A stretch of 64,000 nucleotides of DNA from positions 2,218,001 through 2,282,000 of the forward strand of contig NZ_CP088014.1 of NCBI RefSeq assembly GCF_021044685.1, in the 5' to 3' direction. Shown piece by piece: positions 35,758-44,382 of the stretch (position 1 is the stretch's first letter; every line of letters begins with the position of its first letter). The position numbers and the translations under genes are program-made. The notes below the pieces were generated by a model. The model saw only the letters and a list, made by a program, of their open reading frames with translations. It did no database searches and was not told the DNA's origin. Origin of the DNA: Bradyrhizobium daqingense (lineage in GTDB: Bacteria; Pseudomonadota; Alphaproteobacteria; Rhizobiales; Xanthobacteraceae).

Positions 35758-36480
35758 ATGGCGACGACCGTCAAGGAATTGAAGGCGACCGCACGTCCGC
35801 AGAGCGGCAAGGGGGCCGCCCGGGCTGAGCGTCGCGCCGGCAGAGTGCCCGGAGTGATCTACGGCAACAACCAGCCCCCCGTCACGATCTCGATCGAGGA
35901 TCGTGAGCTGCGCCAGCGCATCCTCGCCGGCCGGTTCCTGACCACGCTGGTCGACATCGAGCTCGAGGGCAAGAAGCACCGCGTGATCCCGCGCGACTAT
36001 CACCTCGATCCGGTCAAGGACTTCCCGATCCATGTCGACTTCATGCGGCTCGGCGAAGGCGCCACCATCCGCATCAGCGTGCCCCTGCACGTGGTGAAGG
36101 CGGAAACGTCCCCGGGCGTGAAGCGCGGCGGCACCGTCAACATCGTCGCCCACGCGATCGAGCTCGAATGCGGTGTCGAGAGCATCCCGCAATACATCGA
36201 GGCAGACGTCGGTTCGCTGGAAATCGGTCACTCGCTGCATCTGGCGGACGTCAAGCTGCCGGCCGGCGTGAAGGCGCTGACCCGCGAGGACGCGACCCTC
36301 GTCACCATCGTGCCGCCGTCCGGCTACGCCGAAGAACAGAAGGCGGCGGCTGCGGCTGCTGCTGGTGGCGCGGCTCCGGCCGCGGGTGCTGCGGCGCCTG
36401 CTGCGGCGGCTCCGGCTGCGGGCGCTGCTGCTCCGGCGGCGGCTGCCAAGGCTCCGGCCGGCGGCGACAAGAAGAAGTAA
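35758..36480 (+). CDS. rplY: 50S ribosomal protein L25 (Ctc type)
   Basis: 240 residues. The N-terminal L25 domain has KELKATARPQSGKGAARAERRAGRVPGVIYG; the C-terminal TL5-type domain has VDFMRLGEGATIRISVPLHVV and HAIELECGVESIPQYIEAD. It binds 5S rRNA. The last 45 residues are an Ala/Pro tail ending GGDKKK, encoded by GC-rich GCG/GCT repeats; its length is variable among strains. It forms the conserved rplY-pth-ychF group. Confidence 0.95.
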   Translation: MATTVKELKATARPQSGKGAARAERRAGRVPGVIYGNNQPPVTISIEDRELRQRILAGRFLTTLVDIELEGKKHRVIPRDYHLDPVKDFPIHVDFMRLGEGATIRISVPLHVVKAETSPGVKRGGTVNIVAHAIELECGVESIPQYIEADVGSLEIGHSLHLADVKLPAGVKALTREDATLVTIVPPSGYAEEQKAAAAAAAGGAAPAAGAAAPAAAAPAAGAAAPAAAAKAPAGGDKKK

Positions 36481-36538
36481 TCTCTCAAAGCTGGCGCGCG
36501 GTCCTTGATCGCGCGCCGAGCGAGGGGCGCGCCGCGTC

Positions 36539-37144
36539 ATGCGACTCTTTGTTGGGCTCGGCAATCCCGGCGCGAAATACGCACGTAACCGGCACAATAT
36601 CGGCTTCATGGCCGTCGACGAGATCGCGCGGCGTCATGGTTTCGCACCATGGCGCCGTCGTTTTCAGGGCGAGACATCGGAAGGCGCGCTCGGCACTGAG
36701 CGCGTGATCCTGCTCAAGCCCACGACCTACATGAACGAGTCCGGCCGTGCCGTGCAGGAGGCCGCGAGCTTCTTCAAGATCGCGCCCGGCGACGTCACCG
36801 CGTTCCATGACGAGCTCGAACTGCCGCCGGGCAAGGTGCGGGTGAAGATCGGCGGCGGCATCGCCGGTCACAACGGCCTGCGCTCGATCTCGGCCCACAT
36901 CGGCAACGATTATCGCCGTGTCAGGCTCGGCATCGGTCATCCCGGCGTCAAGGAACTGGTGCACGGCCACGTGCTGTCGGACTTCGCCAAGGCCGACAAC
37001 GACTGGGTGGCGACGCTCTGCGATGCCGTCGCCGAGCACGCGGCACTGATCGCCAGAGGCACGGACGCGACCTTCGCCAACAGGGTGCATCTTGCCATGC
37101 AGGCGAAGGGATTTTTGACCAAGGACGAGAACGGCAAGGAATAA
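36539..37144 (+). CDS. pth: Peptidyl-tRNA hydrolase
   Basis: 201 residues. [27 protein letters not shown] carries the catalytic His (residue 19) and Asn; [29 protein letters not shown] has the active-site Asp and the GHNGLRS signature. It releases peptides from stalled peptidyl-tRNA. Downstream of rplY by 58 nt and upstream of ychF, the common alphaproteobacterial order. Confidence 0.96.
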   Translation: MRLFVGLGNPGAKYARNRHNIGFMAVDEIARRHGFAPWRRRFQGETSEGALGTERVILLKPTTYMNESGRAVQEAASFFKIAPGDVTAFHDELELPPGKVRVKIGGGIAGHNGLRSISAHIGNDYRRVRLGIGHPGVKELVHGHVLSDFAKADNDWVATLCDAVAEHAALIARGTDATFANRVHLAMQAKGFLTKDENGKE

Positions 37145-37150
37145 CACCCT

Positions 37151-37222
37151 GTCATCGCCGGACTTGATCCGGCGATCCATCCTTCGAAGGCGATGGATGC
37201 GCGGGTCAGGCCCGCGCATGAC
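37151..37222. repeat. Palindromic intergenic repeat, family A (divergent copy 6)
   Basis: GTCATCGCCGGACTTGATCC...GGCGATCCATCCTT and GATGGATGCGCGGGTCAGGC...CGCGCATGAC. It has the same architecture as other A copies but different inner arm bases (CGCCGG, GCGGGTC), with compensating changes on both sides of each small stem. Confidence 0.75.
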
Positions 37223-37267
37223 GAATCCGGAATACATTTACGCGCGGAGCGCGGAGGCCAGGACACC

Positions 37268-38365
37268 ATGGGATTCAAATGCGGGATCGTCGGGTTGCCC
37301 AATGTCGGCAAGTCGACCTTGTTCAATGCGCTGACCGAGACGGCCGCGGCGCAGGCGGCGAATTATCCGTTCTGCACCATCGAGCCGAATGTCGGCGAGG
37401 TCGCCGTGCCGGATCCGCGGCTGGAGAAGCTCGCCGCCATCGCCAAGTCGGCTCAGATCATCCCGACCCGGCTGACCTTCGTCGACATCGCCGGGCTCGT
37501 GCGCGGGGCCTCCAAGGGAGAGGGCCTCGGCAACCAGTTCCTGGCCAACATCCGCGAGGTCGACGCGATCGCGCATGTCGTGCGCTGCTTTGAGGATTCC
37601 GACATCACCCATGTCGAGGGCAAGATCGCCCCGCTCGCCGACATCGAGACCATCGAGACCGAGCTGATGCTGGCCGATCTCGACAGCCTCGAGAAGCGCG
37701 TCGACAACCTCACCAAGAAGGCCAAGGGCAACGACAAGGACGCCAAGGAGCAGCTCGACCTCGTCAACCGCACCCTGGTGCTGCTCCGTGACGGCAAGCC
37801 CGCCCGCCTCGTCGAGCGCAAGGCCGAGGAGGAGCGCGCCTTCTCCATGCTCGGCCTGTTGTCGTCGAAGCCGGTGCTCTATGTCTGCAACGTCGAGGAA
37901 GGCTCGGCTGCGACGGGCAATGCGTTCTCCCAGGCGGTGCAGGAGCAGGCCGCCAAGGAAGGCGCCGTCGCCGTCGTCATCTCCGCCAAGATCGAGTCCG
38001 AGATCGCCACCATCTCGCGCGAGGAGCGCGCCGACTTCCTGGAGACGCTGGGTCTCGAAGAGGCCGGCCTCGACCGCCTGATCCGCGCCGGCTACACGCT
38101 GCTCGACCTCATCACCTATTTCACCGTCGGGCCAAAGGAAGCGCGCGCCTGGACCATCTATCGCGGCACCAAGGCCCCGGGCGCGGCCGGCGTGATCCAC
38201 ACCGATTTCGAGAAGGGCTTCATCCGCGCCGAGACCATCGCGTATGAGGACTACGTTGCGCTTGGCGGCGAAGCCGGCGCCCGCGATGCCGGCAAGCTGC
38301 GGCTCGAAGGCAAGGAATACGTCGTCGCCGACGGCGACGTGATGCACTTCAGGTTCAATACGTAA
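37268..38365 (+). CDS. ychF: Redox-regulated ribosome-binding ATPase YchF
   Basis: 365 residues. G1 [18 protein letters not shown]3 [30 protein letters not shown], and the C-terminal TGS-like domain [31 protein letters not shown]. The Obg-family NKxD motif is altered (YVCNVEE), which explains ATP preference in YchF. The start was chosen at [12 protein letters not shown], after a GGAGGCCAGGACACC leader; the longer frame is not conserved-looking and overlaps repeat A6. Confidence 0.96.
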   Translation: MGFKCGIVGLPNVGKSTLFNALTETAAAQAANYPFCTIEPNVGEVAVPDPRLEKLAAIAKSAQIIPTRLTFVDIAGLVRGASKGEGLGNQFLANIREVDAIAHVVRCFEDSDITHVEGKIAPLADIETIETELMLADLDSLEKRVDNLTKKAKGNDKDAKEQLDLVNRTLVLLRDGKPARLVERKAEEERAFSMLGLLSSKPVLYVCNVEEGSAATGNAFSQAVQEQAAKEGAVAVVISAKIESEIATISREERADFLETLGLEEAGLDRLIRAGYTLLDLITYFTVGPKEARAWTIYRGTKAPGAAGVIHTDFEKGFIRAETIAYEDYVALGGEAGARDAGKLRLEGKEYVVADGDVMHFRFNT

Positions 38366-38371
38366 GCTGCT

Positions 38372-38500
38372 CGTACCCCGGACGCAGCGCAGCGCTTCTA
38401 CAGCGGTGCGCTGCAGAGCCGGGGCCCAGGAGTCTTGATTGCGGATGCGTGGGTCCCGGCTCTGCGTCGCGTCATTTCATGCCGCGCCGCGTCCGGGACA
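38372..38500. repeat. Intergenic inverted repeat, family C (copy 2)
   Basis: GTACCCCGGACGCAGCGCAG...GCAGAGCCGGGGCCCAG and the opposite arm GGGTCCCGGCTCTGCGTCGC...GCGTCCGGGACAGG. Lies between the convergent ychF and DUF4282 genes. Confidence 0.75.
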
Positions 38501-38508
38501 GGAGAGCC

Positions 38509-38805
38509 TCACCGCATCCCGCCGCCCTGATCCCTAATCGCGCCGAGATGTTCGTTGATGCGGAAGACGATCAGGATCAGTTCCGCGACGATGCGCGAGA
38601 ACACGATGCCGACGACGACGCTGGCGATCGACGACAGCAGCACCAGGAAGCCGCCGAAGGGGCTGATCGCCATCGCAGCGAGCCCGGAGAAGATGCCGGA
38701 GAGGCCGAACAGGCAGATCAGCGCAATCACCAGCCAGTAGAAGGTCTTGATGATCGTGGGGGTGATGAACCGGTCCCATTGAAACAGGTCGCTGAATGAA
38801 AACAT
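38509..38805 (-). CDS. DUF4282 domain-containing membrane protein
   Basis: 98 residues. MFSFSDLFQWDRFITPTIIKTFYWL is the DUF4282 opening; two TM helices (about 20-45 and 50-75) are followed by RIVAELILIVFRINEHL. Function unknown. The start at 38805 has a GGGAGAGCG element; upstream in-frame codons look random. It is divergent from the MaoC pair (173 bp apart). Confidence 0.82.
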   Translation of the reverse strand: MFSFSDLFQWDRFITPTIIKTFYWLVIALICLFGLSGIFSGLAAMAISPFGGFLVLLSSIASVVVGIVFSRIVAELILIVFRINEHLGAIRDQGGGMR

Positions 38806-38978
38806 CGCTCTCCCCAGGCAAATCGGGATTTCAAATCGGACCGCGGATCGCGACCCCGGGCTGATCCGACTCAAGACCACGCCGCCGCGCCGAATGTAGC
38901 ACGAGCCATGCGGGCTGGCGGGTTGAGATTGCCGCAAAGTGCGGCCACAATCTGTCATTTCCGCCAACCAATCCCAAG

Positions 38979-39431
38979 ATGACCCTGACCTTCGAAGATT
39001 TCCCGCCCGGCCGGTTCGGAACGTTCGGCCCGCGCCACGTCACCCGCGACGAGATTCTGGCCTTTGCCGCCGAGTTCGATCCGCAGCCGATGCACCTCGA
39101 CGAAGAGGCCGCGGCGAAGAGCATGCTGCGCGGCCTGTCCGGCTCCGGTTGGCACCTGTGCTCGCTGATGATGAGGATGATGGCCGACGGCTTCATCACC
39201 CGCGCCGCTTCGCTCGGCTCGCCCGGCGTCGACGAGGTGCGCTGGTTGTCTCCGCTCCGGCCCGATGACGATCTGATGCTCGACGTCGACGTCGTGGAGG
39301 CGCGCGCCTCGAAGAGCCGCCCCGAGCTCGGCATCGTCAAGTTCAAATGCACCGTGCGCAACGCCAAGGGCGAGGCGCTCGCGGAGATGACCTCGCCGAT
39401 CCTGATCAAGCGACGCGAGGGGGCGGCCTGA
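38979..39431 (+). CDS. MaoC-like (R)-specific hydratase/dehydratase, protein 1
   Basis: 150 residues, single hot-dog MaoC domain. The hydratase motif is FAAEFDPQPMHLDEEAA, with Asp and His at the catalytic spacing, followed by LSGSGWHLCSLMMRM. The family hydrates trans-2-enoyl-CoA or dehydrates related CoA esters. It overlaps the next gene by one base (TGATG), and the two are homologous: probably a heterodimer or tandem duplicate. Confidence 0.9.
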   Translation: MTLTFEDFPPGRFGTFGPRHVTRDEILAFAAEFDPQPMHLDEEAAAKSMLRGLSGSGWHLCSLMMRMMADGFITRAASLGSPGVDEVRWLSPLRPDDDLMLDVDVVEARASKSRPELGIVKFKCTVRNAKGEALAEMTSPILIKRREGAA

Positions 39432-39910
39432 TGCGGTTCTTCGAGGACATCGATATCGGCCAGCGCCGCGAGATCGGCGCCTATACGTTCACCGCGGATG
39501 CCATCAAGACGTTCGCCGCCAAGTTCGATCCGCAGCGCTTTCACCTCGATGAGGAGGAGGGCAAGAACTCGCTGTTCGGCGGGTTGGCTGCCTCCGGCTG
39601 GCACGTCGGCTCCGCCTGCATGAGCCTGCTTGTCGCCGATGGCCAGCGCTTGGCGCGCGAGGCCGCCTCGCGCGGGGAGGACGTTGCGGTGTGGGGCCCA
39701 TCGCCAGGCTTTCGCGACCTGCGCTGGATCAGGCCGGTGCTTGCCGGCGACACGGTCTCTTATGTCAACGTCGTCATCGACAAGCGCACGTCAGCCTCGC
39801 GCCCCGGCTGGGGCATTTTGACGGCCCGTACCACCGGCACCAATCAGCGCGGCGAGGAAGTCTATTCCATCACCGCCTCGGCCTTCGTGCCGATGCGGAA
39901 CGGCGGTTAG
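39431..39910 (+). CDS. MaoC-like (R)-specific hydratase/dehydratase, protein 2
   Basis: 159 residues, with FAAKFDPQRFHLDEEEG and LAASGWHVGSACMSL matching protein 1 position by position. The catalytic Asp and His are present, so both copies could be active. It differs from protein 1 in a longer loop (EDVAVWGPSPGFRDLRWIRPV) and a C-terminal FVPMRNGG. Start codon overlaps the previous stop. Substrate unknown. Confidence 0.9.
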   Translation: MRFFEDIDIGQRREIGAYTFTADAIKTFAAKFDPQRFHLDEEEGKNSLFGGLAASGWHVGSACMSLLVADGQRLAREAASRGEDVAVWGPSPGFRDLRWIRPVLAGDTVSYVNVVIDKRTSASRPGWGILTARTTGTNQRGEEVYSITASAFVPMRNGG

Positions 39911-40108
39911 ATCTGTTCCAAGATGAACGGTCGAAATGAAGGCGCGAGTGTTGCACCCGCGCTATGGACGCGATTCCGGGCGGCTGTCATAAGCCCCGCA
40001 AAGCTGGTTACCGCGAAGCAGTTTGGCGGAACCAGTGAGGTGCTAACTAATTATGAACCTGTCGCTGTCTATTTGAAACCAATTGGGCAGAGACAGGGGA
40101 CGAGGACC

Positions 40109-40255
40109 ATGGCAGATCGCGGCGCACTCAAATTCGTTGGTTTCATCTTCGCGACTGCGACGCTGGCCGTGATGCTCGTCGCTGGCATGGTGGTGAAGGG
40201 CTATGCTGATGGCGCCTACACGCTAGAAGCCTCTAGCGTCGAAGTCTCCGAGTAA
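40109..40255 (+). CDS. Small single-TM hypothetical protein
   Basis: 48 residues: short basic N terminus (MADRGALKFVGF), one hydrophobic helix (IFATATLAVMLVAGMVV), then KGYADGAYTLEASSVEVSE. The start has a GAGGACC element 3-8 nt upstream. No family recognised. About 200 bp of non-coding sequence after the MaoC pair precedes it. Confidence 0.55.
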   Translation: MADRGALKFVGFIFATATLAVMLVAGMVVKGYADGAYTLEASSVEVSE

Positions 40256-40295
40256 GATTTCGTTAACTATTTTCGGGGCCGCATCCGGCCCCGTC

Positions 40296-40433
40296 TCAGC
40301 GGCTGTAGACGAAAGCCAGGACGGCGATCGCAACCGCCAGCAATCCGACAAAGCGCAGCGTGATCGTGCCGAGCTGATTCGGCGCGGGCCGCAGTGCAAT
40401 AGGGTCCGAGTTGTCGGGCCGAATGCTTTCCAT
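40296..40433 (-). CDS. Small C-tail-anchored hypothetical protein
   Basis: 45 residues, MESIRPDNSDPIALRPAPNQ then LGTITLRFVGLLAVAIAVLAFVYSR: a hydrophilic N terminus and a C-terminal TM helix ending in a basic residue. It faces the preceding small protein gene convergently (40-bp gap containing a GGGGCC/GGCCCC stem). SD is weak. No family known to me. Confidence 0.5.
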   Translation of the reverse strand: MESIRPDNSDPIALRPAPNQLGTITLRFVGLLAVAIAVLAFVYSR

Positions 40434-40520
40434 GAGATTGTCCCCAAGGCCCCGCCGCTAAGGCTACGGGCGCTTGGCATTGGTCGCTGGTAAGGGACGG
40501 AGGGTTCAAACGTGCCCTCC

Positions 40521-40650
40521 TGTCCCGGACGCGCCGCAGTGTGCAACGCTGCTGCGCAGAGCCGGGACCCAGCGCGCCGCGTATTCGTCCTGACCATGGT
40601 CCCGGCTCTGCGGCGCGTCGCTGCGTGCCGTACCGCGTCGGGGGCACGAG
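40521..40650. repeat. Intergenic inverted repeat, family C (copy 3)
   Basis: TGTCCCGGACGCGCCGCAGT...GCAGAGCCGGGACCCAG and the opposite arm GGTCCCGGCTCTGCGGCGCG...GCGTCGGGGGCACGAG. Between the small tail-anchored gene and the terminator of the 40.7-41.1 kb gene. Confidence 0.75.
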
Positions 40651-40663
40651 GCCCTCACAAAGC

Positions 40664-40696
40664 AAAACCGCCGCGCCCCTTCCGGGAACGCGGCGG
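40664..40696 (-). terminator. Rho-independent terminator after the 40.7-41.1 kb gene
   Basis: On the minus strand: CCGCCGCG stem, 13-nt loop, CGCGGCGG, then TTTTG. Lies 23 nt past the stop codon of the gene at 40719-41141. Confidence 0.75.
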
Positions 40697-40718
40697 CCGG
40701 TGATGCGGTTTTGACCGA

Positions 40719-41141
40719 TCAGCTGTTGCGCAGGCCGTCGGCAGCGCGCTTCCACTGCGCGACGTTGTCGGCGATCATGCGGGTCGACTTCATCGCGGCC
40801 TGGCTGAGCTGGGCATAGCCGGAGATCTCGCGCTGGACGCGCTGGCCTTCGGCGTGGAGCAGGTCGCGCAGGCTCTCGAGCTCGGAGATCAGATTCTCGA
40901 TCTCGGCGAGCGAGGTGCCGGCGACGCGCTGGATCAGCGAGTTGACGTTGTTGACGGTCGCTTCCGCGCTCGGGTCGAGCGGCGGTGCGTCGGTGGTGGT
41001 CGCGGCCGGACGGCGCAGATAGGCGATGTCGTTACGGACGAAATCGCGGATGCCGGCTTCGACCTCGGTCACGGCGGCAAGGTTGTTGTCGACCGTCTCG
41101 GTCTCGGTGGCTTCGGCCTTTTCGGGACGCATGGCGTTCAT
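40719..41141 (-). CDS. Hypothetical protein, predicted helical/coiled coil
   Basis: 140 residues, acidic and Ala/Thr-rich at the N terminus (MNAMRPEKAEATETETVDNN), then a long helical part with heptad-like spacing (IENLISELESLRDLLHAEGQRVQREISGYAQLSQAAM). No signal or TM segment. A GGGG element precedes the ATG. I do not recognise a family; similar proteins are common in Bradyrhizobium. Ends with an intrinsic terminator. Confidence 0.7.
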   Translation of the reverse strand: MNAMRPEKAEATETETVDNNLAAVTEVEAGIRDFVRNDIAYLRRPAATTTDAPPLDPSAEATVNNVNSLIQRVAGTSLAEIENLISELESLRDLLHAEGQRVQREISGYAQLSQAAMKSTRMIADNVAQWKRAADGLRNS

Positions 41142-41383
41142 CGTTATTCCCCTGTTCGCGTTGAGCGCAGCGCGAGTGTCCCCCGCACGACGACGTCTGT
41201 GAGGCAGCCCGCATCTGTGCGTCCGATTTTGGCCGCAAATGGGCCGAGATGCGGCAAGGGCGGACCATTCGGGGGTTTTGCCGTGGCGCAGGGTTAGCAG
41301 AGTGTGAATGCGGGCTGCGGCGAGGCGTTTTCGCGGCTCGCTCCCTTCACTCCCTCTCCCGCAAGTGGGGCGACGTAAGGAGA

Positions 41384-42295
41384 CTACCAGCTTTTCTTGA
41401 AGCCCGCAGTCACGCTCTTGTTGATCGCGCCTTGCGAGGTCTCGCCGACCGAGCCGGAGACCGTGACGTTGTCGAACAGCTTCTGCTCGGCGCCGAACTT
41501 GCGCAGCCATTTGTCGTCGGTGGTCGACAGCGTCTGGCCGGCGGTGATGCTGGTGCCGGTGTCGGTGAGCGTGACCTTGGCGGTCTGGTCGGTCTCGTAA
41601 TTGCGGCTGATGTGGCCGCCGACGCCGGGGAGCGCCGTGGTGCCGTGCTGGTTGACGCTGTAGCCGTTCTGGAGTGTCAGCGACGTGTCGCCGGAGAGCG
41701 GCACGGATTTGGTCAGCGAGGCCCCGATCTTGCTCTGCTCGGAGCCGGGATCGATGCGGGCTTCCACCGCCGTCTTGTCCCAGATCACGCCCGCGCCCGG
41801 CGCGGTCGCCGTTGCCCAGGCGCTGCCGGAGGATTGCGGCAGGTTGCCGCCATTGCTGGCCTTCTGCGCCAGCAGCTCGGACATCGTCCTCGGCTCGTTC
41901 GTCACCGTCATGTCGGCGCCGATCCGCGTATCCCAGAACGAGAACACGGACTGCTTCACCGTCACCGCGGAGGAGCCGTTGGCATTGGCGTTCGACGACC
42001 AGTCCAGGCCATCCTTGGCGGCGGCCTGGGCGCGCTTCTTGGCGGCCGTGGGATCGATGCCGCTCCCGGCATCGACCGCGAGCTGGCTCCAGTCGAGCTT
42101 GTCGACGTCGATGCCTTTGAGCACGTCGGGGTCGTTGACATCAGAGGCGGCCGCCGCCTCGGTCTCGGCCTCGTCGTCGGGCGCGGCCGCATGGGGCGGG
42201 ATGATCTGCGCCGAGACCGTCAGCGCCGAGCCCAAAATGAATGCGGCCGCCAGCACCGGCAGCCTGGTCCAGCCAAACCCTGTCGAGAATTCCAT
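41384..42295 (-). CDS. Exported protein with probable outer-membrane beta-barrel C terminus
   Basis: 303 residues. Signal peptide MEFSTGFGWTRLPVLAAAFILGSALTVSA; then an acidic segment (DDEAETEAAAASDVNDPDVL) and a C-terminal two-thirds made of short alternating strands with Thr/Ser/Gly (TLQNGYSVNQ, TAKVTLTDTGTSITAGQTLS, VTVSGSVGETSQGAINKS), ending VTAGFKKSW. A terminal aromatic residue is the usual barrel signature. No Pfam name comes to mind. The start follows 60 in-frame codons with no family resemblance. Confidence 0.65.
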   Translation of the reverse strand: MEFSTGFGWTRLPVLAAAFILGSALTVSAQIIPPHAAAPDDEAETEAAAASDVNDPDVLKGIDVDKLDWSQLAVDAGSGIDPTAAKKRAQAAAKDGLDWSSNANANGSSAVTVKQSVFSFWDTRIGADMTVTNEPRTMSELLAQKASNGGNLPQSSGSAWATATAPGAGVIWDKTAVEARIDPGSEQSKIGASLTKSVPLSGDTSLTLQNGYSVNQHGTTALPGVGGHISRNYETDQTAKVTLTDTGTSITAGQTLSTTDDKWLRKFGAEQKLFDNVTVSGSVGETSQGAINKSVTAGFKKSW

Positions 42296-42661
42296 CGTCC
42301 TGCCCGCAAACCCCAGCGCATGCTGTCCGGCAATATATATCGGCCTTCCGCAAAGGCCATGCGCCATTCCGCGCAAAACATGTTGATCATCTTCGCGAAA
42401 TCGTGACGGCGCACCGCGAATAACGAACCAACGGGCCGCGCGAAAGGCGCGCGCCCGACGACGAGCTGCTGACACGGCCGCATCCGGCGGGGCTGGAGGC
42501 CAGGAGCGTCATGTCAGTGTCGTCATCGGTCCCGGAGAGCGGGACCCGTTGGCGTCCCCCCTGAAGCGCCATGAGATCTGGATCAATCCTCGTCGCGCTT
42601 CAGGTTGTCGCTTGCGCATGATCTTGCCGGAAAACCGCTTCGCGCTTTTCCGGATCATGCT
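42296..42661. other. 366-bp intergenic region with a family D palindrome
   Basis: Lies upstream of the beta-barrel gene and downstream of the first NTF2-like gene. Apart from the palindrome at its right end and an 18-bp CGGTCCCGGAGAGCGGGACC hairpin near 42529, I see nothing. Confidence 0.5.
42616..42660. repeat. Palindromic repeat, family D
   Basis: GCATGATC ... CCGGAAAACCGCTTCGCGCT ... CCGGATCATGC, a 45-bp near-perfect palindrome, a type that I know to be very common in Bradyrhizobium and Rhodopseudomonas genomes. It ends just before the NTF2-like gene stop codon. Confidence 0.8.
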
Positions 42662-43102
42662 TTAGCCGGCGCGCGTCATCTTCGGCAGATGAATGGCGCG
42701 GCCGAGCGCCTGCTCGACCAGGTCGAAAGTGTCGATCAGCACGCGCATGCTGACGAGCTTGCCCGCCCTGAACTGGGCGAACTGCGCGACGCGCAGGCTA
42801 ATTGGCTTGTTGGAATCCAGCGCCGTCAGCGAATAGCGCAGCATCGAGGCGGCGGAATCGACGCCGAGCATGATGCTCTCGCGGTCGAAGCGGCGGACGT
42901 GGAAGTTGTCGGCGAGCTGGCGGATGACGTCGAGCACGGCGTCCTTGCCGTGCCGCGCGCCGAGGAACGGAAACATGTCGATCGGGCCATAAAGCGCCCA
43001 CTCGACGTCCTCGTCGATCAGGGCCTCGATATCGCCGAACTCCCGGTCGTTGATCGCACGGTGCAACGCGCGCGAGAAACGCCAGAGGCTGTGCTCTGTC
43101 AT
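42662..43102 (-). CDS. NTF2-like/SnoaL-fold protein 1
   Basis: 146 residues. LHRAINDREFGDIEALIDEDVEWALYGPIDMFPFLGARHGKDAVLDVIRQLAD is the cone-shaped NTF2-like fold pattern with the conserved acidic, aromatic and GxxxGxxAV segments; QFAQFRAGKLVSMRVLIDTFDLVEQALGR is the C-terminal sheet. Such proteins may be isomerases, hydratases or ligand binders. Second in order (transcription) after the paralogue at 43180-43782. Confidence 0.85.
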   Translation of the reverse strand: MTEHSLWRFSRALHRAINDREFGDIEALIDEDVEWALYGPIDMFPFLGARHGKDAVLDVIRQLADNFHVRRFDRESIMLGVDSAASMLRYSLTALDSNKPISLRVAQFAQFRAGKLVSMRVLIDTFDLVEQALGRAIHLPKMTRAG

Positions 43103-43179
43103 TTGGGGCAGTCCTGAAGCTGGCTTGCAAGAAAAACGGAAAACAACCCCATGCACAGAAAGGTGCCGGGGCGCTCAAC

Positions 43180-43782
43180 TCATTTGTGTACGAATAAATA
43201 CGGGGTTTCGGCCAAAACGCAATTCACGTTTTCGCAATGCACAAATGCGCGCATTTTGTGAGATTTGCAACAAAGGCCCGTATTTTCCCGGTTCTGGCGG
43301 GTCGCATGGAACCGTAAGCCGCGGCGCGACCTCGCCCAATCCACCCCAGCGGTCACGATCAGCGGCCCGATCTCGCGCTCCAGCACCTGTTGCACCAGAT
43401 TGTAGGAATCGATGATCTCGCGGATCTGCGCCACTAGCCCGCCGCGGAAGCTGTAGAACACCGCCATGTCGAACTGCACGACGCGGTCGTTGCTGCGCTT
43501 CCTGAAATAGGCGTGCATGTAGGTCGCGACCTCGTCGCCCTCGGCGACGATCACGGGCGCCTTGTAGCGAACCTCTGAATAGCGCGACCAGATCGTCTGC
43601 CAGAGTTCGCGCAGCTCTTCCTTGCCGTGACGCGGCACCATGTGCGGCAGCACGTCGATCGGCGCGTGGGTGAGGAAGTCGACGTCGTCGGTGCAGCACG
43701 CCAGCGCCACCTCGATATCGCCGCGCGCGAAGGAATCGAGCATATGCACGACACGCTGGCGATTGAGCTTCTCCACCGTCAT
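43180..43782 (-). CDS. NTF2-like/SnoaL-fold protein 2 with a foreign-looking C-terminal tail
   Basis: 200 residues. The fold part (1 to about 145) is paralogous to protein 1: MLDSFARGDIEVALACCTDDVDFLTHAPIDVLPHMVPRHGKEELRELWQTIW, with MAVFYSFRGGLVAQIREIIDSYNLVQQVLEREIGPL at the C-terminal strands. The remaining 55 residues (GVDWARSRRGLRFHATRQNR... to LFVHK) have no counterpart in protein 1. Residues 166-200 are encoded by an AT-rich nested inverted repeat at 43196-43286. The original stop was probably lost by this insertion. Confidence 0.8.
   Translation of the reverse strand: MTVEKLNRQRVVHMLDSFARGDIEVALACCTDDVDFLTHAPIDVLPHMVPRHGKEELRELWQTIWSRYSEVRYKAPVIVAEGDEVATYMHAYFRKRSNDRVVQFDMAVFYSFRGGLVAQIREIIDSYNLVQQVLEREIGPLIVTAGVDWARSRRGLRFHATRQNRENTGLCCKSHKMRAFVHCENVNCVLAETPYLFVHK
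43196..43286. repeat. AT-rich nested inverted repeat inside the 3' end of the NTF2-like gene
   Basis: Outer arms AAATACGGGG (43196-43205) and CCCGTATTTT (43277-43286); inner palindrome CACAAATGCG/CGCATTTTGTG (43240-43260). Base composition is clearly more AT-rich than the flanking gene. Size and structure resemble a miniature inverted-repeat element. Confidence 0.5.
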
Positions 43783-44062
43783 TCCGCCTGTCCTTGTTGG
43801 CCCCGGCGTTGCGCAACGCTAACGCGCGGTGTCGTGTGCATCGGCAATCCGCAAAATCACCGGGATGTTACAGAGGGTGGGACGCACGAGCGCAATGCCA
43901 GGTTCATGGTGCCCCGGCGACTGGCGCTGTAACTGCACGAGTTTCGCGCAACCAGTCGCGCATGGCGCATGGATAGACGCGCAGGCCCGGGCGGCCGCGC
44001 GCATGGAACCGCGCGCAGCCGGACTCGTTGGCTCGCCGATACGCATCCGGAGACTTCGATCC

Positions 44063-44296
44063 ATGAAATCACTCGCCGCCATCGTCGCCGCCCTGCTCAT
44101 GCTCGGCGCAACTTCGGCCGCCAGCGCCAAGGGCTGCATTAAGGGGGCCATCGTCGGCGGCGTCGCCGGCCACTATGCCGGCCATCACGGCGTCCTCGGT
44201 GCGACCGCCGGCTGCCTTTACGGCTGGCATCATGCCAAGGAGCAGGACAAGCAGCGGCAGCAGCAAAGCCAGGTGAACGGACAGGGGAAGTTGTAG
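44063..44296 (+). CDS. Small secreted glycine-rich protein
   Basis: 77 residues. Signal peptide MKSLAAIVAALLMLGATSAASA; then KGCIKGAIVGGVAGHYAGHHGVLGATAGCLYGWHHAKEQ, with Gly-x3-Gly patterns (glycine zipper-like), two Cys and a His-rich stretch, then a Gln/Lys tail. No family name recognised. A longer frame upstream is not supported by the signal peptide position. Confidence 0.65.
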   Translation: MKSLAAIVAALLMLGATSAASAKGCIKGAIVGGVAGHYAGHHGVLGATAGCLYGWHHAKEQDKQRQQQSQVNGQGKL

Positions 44297-44382
44297 TCAC
44301 GCAAAAACCTGCTCCCTCGCGCCTTCTGCTCCGCTTGCCGGAATGGTAGGTTTACTTCCAAGCGTTCGGGTGAGGGGATGCG

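Noticed and set aside
40270..40295. GGGGCC/GGCCCC stem between two small genes as terminator
   Set aside because: No T-run after the stem in either direction.
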